Below, one piece after another: positions 59,034 through 64,000 of a stretch of 64,000 nt of DNA. Each line of letters begins with the position of its first letter. Position 1 is the first letter of the stretch. The stretch comes from Aspergillus flavus (Eukaryota; Ascomycota; Eurotiomycetes; Eurotiales; Aspergillaceae): positions 3,658,001-3,722,000 of the forward strand of contig NC_092407.1 of NCBI RefSeq assembly GCF_009017415.1. Direction: 5' to 3'. The notes beneath the pieces are model-generated. The model did no database searches and had not been told where the DNA came from. It was given only the letters and a program-made list of their open reading frames with translations. Made by a program: the position numbers and the translations under genes.

Positions 59034-61867
59034 TCAGTCATCCTTGCTAATCGAGCTTAGGGCATGCGCAAGTTTCAGGAGGACAACACTTTCCGTGGCA
59101 GCGAAATAATTCAGACTACACAATGGACAAATCAGCATGGGAAGCAACCTAGGAGAGTTTCAGCACAACTTACCTGTCCATCAAGATGCGTAAATGCCGA
59201 TTGAAATGATCTTCATAGCGTTTTAGTGTGTCCTCAAGCTTGCTGATCCGCGTGGGGTCATAACCCCTTCCATCTGGATTCGAGGCCTTGTTCCTCGCAA
59301 GCTCTGGGTCAGCCGTCGCCAAAGCCCGTGCAAGCGACGAGGCAGTCCATGATGCGAACATGGTACAGCAGGTCATCAACTTGGAATGAATCTGAATTGC
59401 CATTAGTATTGCTGCGCCAAAAGAACGTCGAAACGCCATGACAAACCTTTAGTAATTTAGCTTGCGTTAGCATGCATTCCTTGAGACATGTATCCAAGAA
59501 ATCCACATGGTCCTGCATTAATTCATCAACAGTTCGGTTGACCTGCTTGGTGCCGTTCACAGTCACTTCGGACCCGTCCGCATCCGTCCCGTTCACACGA
59601 TCCATGAGATTTTGCCAGTTTGGCTCGATGACTTCGGCCGTACAGAAATAAAGAAGCTGCTGGACGAAAACAAGCATCTTGGCGCGCAAGTTCCACGCCC
59701 GTCGCTTCCACAACTCTAGCCTCCGGTCTGTGGATTTGTGGCGCCAGCCAAGAACCTTGTTCTGGTCTAGCCAGGCTGTAACAAGAAGATGCTCCAGGTG
59801 CCGGAGTGATAGAAGGTGGCGGAAAATGAGTTGATATCGCAAAACAGTCTTGCGACTAATGACTAGAGACAGAGGGAAGGGAACAGAGTAATCCAGTTCC
59901 AGCGCATCGAATCCAGCAATATCTTTCTCATCATCTCCACCTTGGGTTTGAGGAGCCTGATATTTCTCGATCGCTGCCTCAGGGTTGTCCTGGTCAATTC
60001 CAGACACGCTTACGACCTGCATCAGCCATTTTGTGAGACCAATTTTGTTCATTCGAACCTTCACATCTTCCTTGAAAGGATCTTGCGCAGCTATGCTACC
60101 CGGCTGGCGTAGAACAAGATCAAGTAACGACTGTAGTTTATTTTCGTTGACGCTTTTGGCTGGCTTGCGCAATTCCGAGGCGCCAAGCTCGAGGAAATAA
60201 GAGAAAAAATCGGAACGGTCCAAGAAGAAGTAATGTTTGAGGGAGCGGAAGCGAGTAGTGAGAGAGTTCTTCGTTAAAAGAAGATTCAATAAAGAGGCAT
60301 TAGCATAGGTGTACGCGGCGTTGACGTTCTCCAAGAAACGCGGGTCGTCCAAAGTCTTCGGCACATCCTTAACTGCTTTGCTGATATCGACACCACCACA
60401 TTCTCGCACCACATTCAAATACTTTCCGGCCAGTAGAACTTTGTCTCGCACGCTATCTAGCTGTGGGGGGACCTCATTTTCACGAATTGTGTACCGTTTC
60501 TCCCAGTATTCATCGGTGTAATCTTCCTCGAGCTTCTCGCGTTTGATCCATTTCTGTTCTTTGACGAGGAATTCTGCATGAGGGTCCTTGATACCTCCAT
60601 GATGAAGCCACTCATTGAGCATAGTCATATATGGTCGACTAGCTTCTCGAAGTAACTTTTCCAGGAGAGTCTTCGTAGTCGGGTCGCCAGAAAATGTTGC
60701 TAGCCGCTCAGTCAGCAGTCGAAGAACGTTGCCTCCTTTACAAATCTTCTTGCTGGACATGGCGCCAGGAACAAGGTCGCCACCCTCTTTGAGCTGTTCG
60801 AGAATATTATCCACGTCATCAAAATCGTCGATCGATTCGTCAAGGTCCTGGTCCAATAAGCCATTGCGCCGAAGTAGTTCCTGACCCAGTGAGTATAATT
60901 GGGCTAAGCATTGGCTTGTCGGCATGGTGTGTAAATGTAGAAGATGTAGCGTGAAGCTTGGGTTGTTCACGAGTTGGGTTTCAAGCTGAGCAACAAGGAT
61001 CAGGTAGTCTTTTAGGAGCTTTCGGATTGCCGCGCATAGGGCATGACTGACTGCTCCATATTCTGCACGGCTCTGAACCTCCACAAATGCCTCCAGAGCA
61101 TTATAATGAGTTGCCATCTTTAACATGGACAGAGTAAGGTCCCTTAAGGTTGGATCCAGACCTGATGGCAGCTGAAATACCGGACCAGTCAAACGGTCCT
61201 TCTCCATGGACGAATCATATCCACTATGATAATGAATGTACTGGCCTTCAAAGCCCATAAACACGAATAGTAGGTCTTCCAAGAGGGCTGTCTCTTGTTC
61301 GTCGGCAGAAAGCTCGCGAAGAGGTGTTGGGTGAAGCGATTTAGGCAAGGCTGAAGCGAGAGAAGGAACTGATACTCGGGTAGCTAATGGCGCTGTTGAA
61401 TGGGGTATCAACGAGGCATACGGATTCCATGGCGCTGGTATAGTATCATGGTCAGCATCCTAAGTAAACAAGCGCCTGCGATGAGATGGTTGTCACTAAC
61501 ACTCCGCTGGCTCCTTATCCTTCTTTCGCATGTTGGGACTAGCACCGTCCGTCAGAGTAGCCCTCCTTGAGCGTGACCTTTCCCATTCCCCTCTGTTTCC
61601 TGCGCTAGAAGACTCCTTGGCCGGATTTCTCGCTCGAACTTGAGCTTTGTCTTTCGAATGTGGCGCCATTCGTTCGGCACGCTTGTCGCTCATCATGTCA
61701 CGTTGCTCTCGAGAGACTTTGCCCTTCTGACTCGACATGCTTCCGCGGTGGTTTATCTGGTCCGATTGTAATGGGGACGCACCGCTGCGAGCATCGCCGA
61801 CGCGATTCGAGGAAACGCGGGGTCGTGGTGCGCTCATATAGCTGGCGCGACGGTCATTGACGGACAT
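59034..61867 (-). CDS. Gamma-tubulin complex component 2 (Spc97/GCP2)
   Basis: Model complement(join(59034..59115,59174..59391,59447..61434,61501..61867)), 884 aa. GCP2 pairs with GCP3 and gamma-tubulin to form the small complex that nucleates microtubules at the spindle pole body. The N-terminal 120 residues are basic and disordered. The GRIP1 domain begins around ALLEDLLFVFMGFEGQYIHY and includes MLKMATHYNALEAFVE and ASRPYMTMLNEWLHHGGIKDPHAEF. GRIP2 carries LKHYFFLDRSDFFSYFLELG, DYSVPFPLSLVISRKTVLRYQLIFRHLL and LDTCLKECMLTQAKLLKIHSKLMTCC across a join. It ends SLNYFAATESVVLLKLA and a short tail. Phases fit at GTTAGT, GTTTGT and GTAAGT donors. In Schizosaccharomyces the orthologue is alp4 and in A. 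nidulans gcpB. It is divergent from the proteasome gene. Confidence 0.93.
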
Positions 61868-62250
61868 TGTCCCGCGAGATAAACAGAGTAGGGTCGACCA
61901 TGCATAGACCGGAAAGGAATGCAAGGGATAGCAATAAAATAGGGAAAGAAGAAACACGGAATCGAATACAGAACTATATTGTTGCTCTGTCACGTTCCGT
62001 AGTTTACAGTAAGCAAATGGAGACTAGTGCAAATGATGCCTGATCCTGGCCTGAGGCGAGCACGGACTCTCCGCCAGGCACTCAGCGGACTTGCGTAGAC
62101 CTGGAGCTTCGCCCGAGCTTCCAAGAACAGCTCCCAACACCACCTTCCTCCCTTCCCTTACAAAGCTACTTCCCTGTCTTCGCCCTAAAATACTTCATTA
62201 GTGCACATATATCAACCACCTTCTTCATTATACTGCCGAAATAGTCCAGC
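61868..62250. promoter_or_regulatory. Divergent promoter region, GCP2 / proteasome alpha-5
   Basis: This 383 bp lies between the two start codons. C/T-rich stretches precede the proteasome gene. No specific motif was recognised. Confidence 0.5.
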
Positions 62251-63298
62251 ATGTTCATCGCGCGATCGGAATATGGTAAGCTCCGTCAGACATCTCCCCT
62301 CCAATGCGGGCTATCTAACAGCTTTGTCTCCAGACCGTGGAATTAAGTATGAGATCATCCGATGCTACTCACCTAGACGAAGATGTCTTTCTGTGTTCTA
62401 ACGATGGAATTATCACAGCACCTTCTCCCCCGAAGGACGTTTATTCCAGGTCGAATACTCTCTTGAAGCTATCAAACTAGGTTCGACAGCGATCGGTGTA
62501 TGTTTCCCGCATCTTCCAAATAATCCAGTCCAGAATCCTAGGCTTGCCACATAGACTATCTGGCAGCCGTACACTACACAACCGGAGCCCAACACACCAT
62601 TCTGACTTCATATCAGGTCGCAACCAACGAAGGTGTCATCCTGGGCGTTGAGAAGCGTGTCACATCTACTCTCCTTGAAGCCTCTTCCGTCGAAAAGATT
62701 GTCGAGATTGATCAGCACATCGGCTGTGCTATGTCCGGTCTGCAGGCAGATGCCCGGAACCTCGTTGAGCATGCCCGCGTTGAGTGCCAAAACCATGCCT
62801 TCCACTATGCCGAACCACTGCGAGTTGAGAGCTGCACCCAGGCTATTTGCGATTTGGCCTTGAGATTCGGAGAGACTGGAGACGACGAGGAAAGCGTCAT
62901 GAGTAGGCCTTTTGGTGTTGCTTTGTTAATTGCGGGTTTCGATGAGGATGGCCCTCAACTGTATGTTTCTCTTGATGTCGGATCGACCTTCTCAGAAAAT
63001 ATGTGCTAATTTAGCTAGATATCATGCCGAGCCATCCGGTACATTCTACCGATACGACGCGAAGGCCATCGGATCCGGAAGCGAGGGTGCGCAAGCGGAA
63101 CTGCAAAACGAATATCACCGCTCCCTCACTCTAGAAGAAGCGGAGACACTGGTCCTCAAGACGCTGAAGCAGGTCATGGAGGAGAAGTTGGACGCAAAGA
63201 ACGTTCAGCTTGCCAGTGTGACCAAGGAGAAGGGTTTCCGTATCTACAATGATGAGGAGATGGGACGGGCTGTTGCGACCTTGGGTGGTAATCAATAA
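62251..63298 (+). CDS. pup2: 20S proteasome subunit alpha type-5
   Basis: Model join(62251..62275,62334..62346,62419..62497,62617..62960,63019..63298), 246 aa. It forms part of the outer alpha ring that gates the 20S core. The N-terminus reads [19 protein letters not shown] and continues [21 protein letters not shown], the universal alpha-subunit signature, followed by [17 protein letters not shown], the [14 protein letters not shown] helix and [25 protein letters not shown]. The RGxN turn characteristic of alpha-5 is kept. The second exon is only 13 nt (62334-62346) and encodes the middle of DRGIN; it is required because neither neighbour can supply these residues. All four introns are GT-AG and 57-119 bp. 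The C-terminus has [21 protein letters not shown]. The identification is firm. Confidence 0.96.
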
Positions 63299-63512
63299 GC
63301 GAAATAATGCACAATGATTGTGACGAGCCTATGCGTTATATTGAGAATACATGTCATACATGGGCTGGTATCTGTTCTGGAAGTCGAATAGAAAAGATCT
63401 GTCTAATGATTTATCCCTCAAGTCTTGTTCCGACCCGATAGGGCTTCGCTGATAATACAACAAAGGTATGATTTTTATATACAGGTCGCTGCACATCTAG
63501 ACTCTTCCATCT
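63299..63512. other. Convergent 3' spacer
   Basis: This 214 bp between the proteasome and RRP8 stop codons holds presumed 3' UTRs only. Confidence 0.45.
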
Positions 63513-64000
63513 CTACCTAATCTTATAGACACAGGGCTTAAGAACGGCGGCTTCTTGCTCAGGGGACATATTGTTACCGGCATCGGCTGGTTTCTCAATG
63601 AACCTCTTCTTGCCTGGTCCAGCTTTTGTACCGGTTGCGGATGCATGCTTGCCCTTTGACGGTGCGGGGCCTTGTTTGACAAACACCATCTTCACGAACA
63701 TCTTGTTGGACTTGTCCACCGACTCAGGCTTGAGGATGAAGCCTCTCGTACGAAACACTTCAATGAATGATGATATATCTGTCTCGTCATTATCGGTAGG
63801 ACGGGCATCTTCAGCGTAGACCTCTGCATCATCGGCGTCAGAGTCAGCATCGTCTTCTCCTCCGCGCTTCTTGAGCTTTTTCTTCTCCGACTTGCTGAGA
63901 GGTTTCCTAGCTCCAATCTGTGCTTTCTTGCGCATCACTTTGCCGAAACGGCTCTTGACCTCGCTCACCCAGCATTCTCCCTTGCCATCACTACGCAGTA
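63513..64000 (-). CDS. rrp8: RRP8-type 25S rRNA (adenine-N1) methyltransferase, C-terminal part
   Basis: The last 160 or so codons of a gene that continues past the window edge. The frame entering at 64000 reads GKGECWVSEVKSRFGKV, matching the final beta strand of the RRP8 methyltransferase fold (LWVAEVKSRF in relatives). A Lys-rich then acidic insertion (EKKKLKKRGGEDDADSDAD) follows, as is usual in fungi. The remaining core is DETDISSFIEVFRTRGFILK and SVDKSNKMFVKMVFVKQG, with a short basic tail ending CVYKIR. RRP8 makes m1A on 25S rRNA in the nucleolus. The catalytic region lies outside the window. It is convergent with the proteasome subunit. A general rRNA-processing methyltransferase would be the only other reading. 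Confidence 0.88.
   Translation of the reverse strand, partial: LRSDGKGECWVSEVKSRFGKVMRKKAQIGARKPLSKSEKKKLKKRGGEDDADSDADDAEVYAEDARPTDNDETDISSFIEVFRTRGFILKPESVDKSNKMFVKMVFVKQGPAPSKGKHASATGTKAGPGKKRFIEKPADAGNNMSPEQEAAVLKPCVYKIR

Overview
This is a 64 kb piece of a filamentous ascomycete chromosome, most likely Eurotiales (Aspergillus/Penicillium type). The evidence is short GT-AG introns of about 50-120 bp, interior branch sites resembling CTGAC/CTAAC, a complete cell-wall alpha-1,3-glucan synthase with the domain order typical of that group, and gene families such as NUR1, LaeA-like methyltransferases and DUF5519 proteins. Assignment to a genus is inference. I rebuilt gene models by hand from splice signals and reading-frame continuity; there is no transcript evidence.

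Layout. 0-10 kb: edge of an amino-acid permease (-), nucleoporin SEH1 (-), ALG7 (+), an aldo-keto reductase (+), and isopropylmalate isomerase LEU1 (+). 10.8-18.3 kb: a giant alpha-1,3-glucan synthase gene (-), which as given carries a one-base frameshift. 18.3-24.4 kb: six kb with no recognisable gene. 24.4-28 kb: orotate phosphoribosyltransferase (-) and methylenetetrahydrofolate reductase (+), divergent. 28.9-37 kb: a large unknown membrane protein (-), NUR1 (-), V-ATPase subunit F (+) and an NPC2-type lipid transfer protein (+). 37.6-42.5 kb: a divergent fatty-acid pair, peroxisomal 3-ketoacyl-CoA thiolase (-, PTS2) and a FAT1-type very-long-chain acyl-CoA synthetase (+, PTS1). 43-48.6 kb: an Atg22-family transporter (+), a bZIP factor with upstream ORFs (+), and KRR1 (-). 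48.6-54.8 kb: gene-poor, holding only a LaeA-like methyltransferase (-) that lacks an intact N-terminus. 54.8-64 kb: a DUF5519 protein (-), a DHA2-type MFS exporter (-), GCP2 (-), proteasome subunit alpha-5 (+), and the 3' end of RRP8 (-).

Most genes are core housekeeping functions: nuclear pore and envelope, N-glycosylation, leucine, pyrimidine and folate/methionine synthesis, vacuole, beta-oxidation, ribosome assembly, spindle pole and proteasome. Five neighbouring pairs are divergent and probably share promoter regions. No transposon, tRNA, rRNA or secondary-metabolite cluster could be recognised. Observations most worth checking are two single-base frameshifts (glucan synthase and methyltransferase), the uORF-bearing leader of the bZIP gene, the divergent peroxisomal pair, a Leu3/LeuB-like site before LEU1, and an uncharacterised 995-residue membrane protein beside NUR1. 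I did not find a convincing wholly new biological system.
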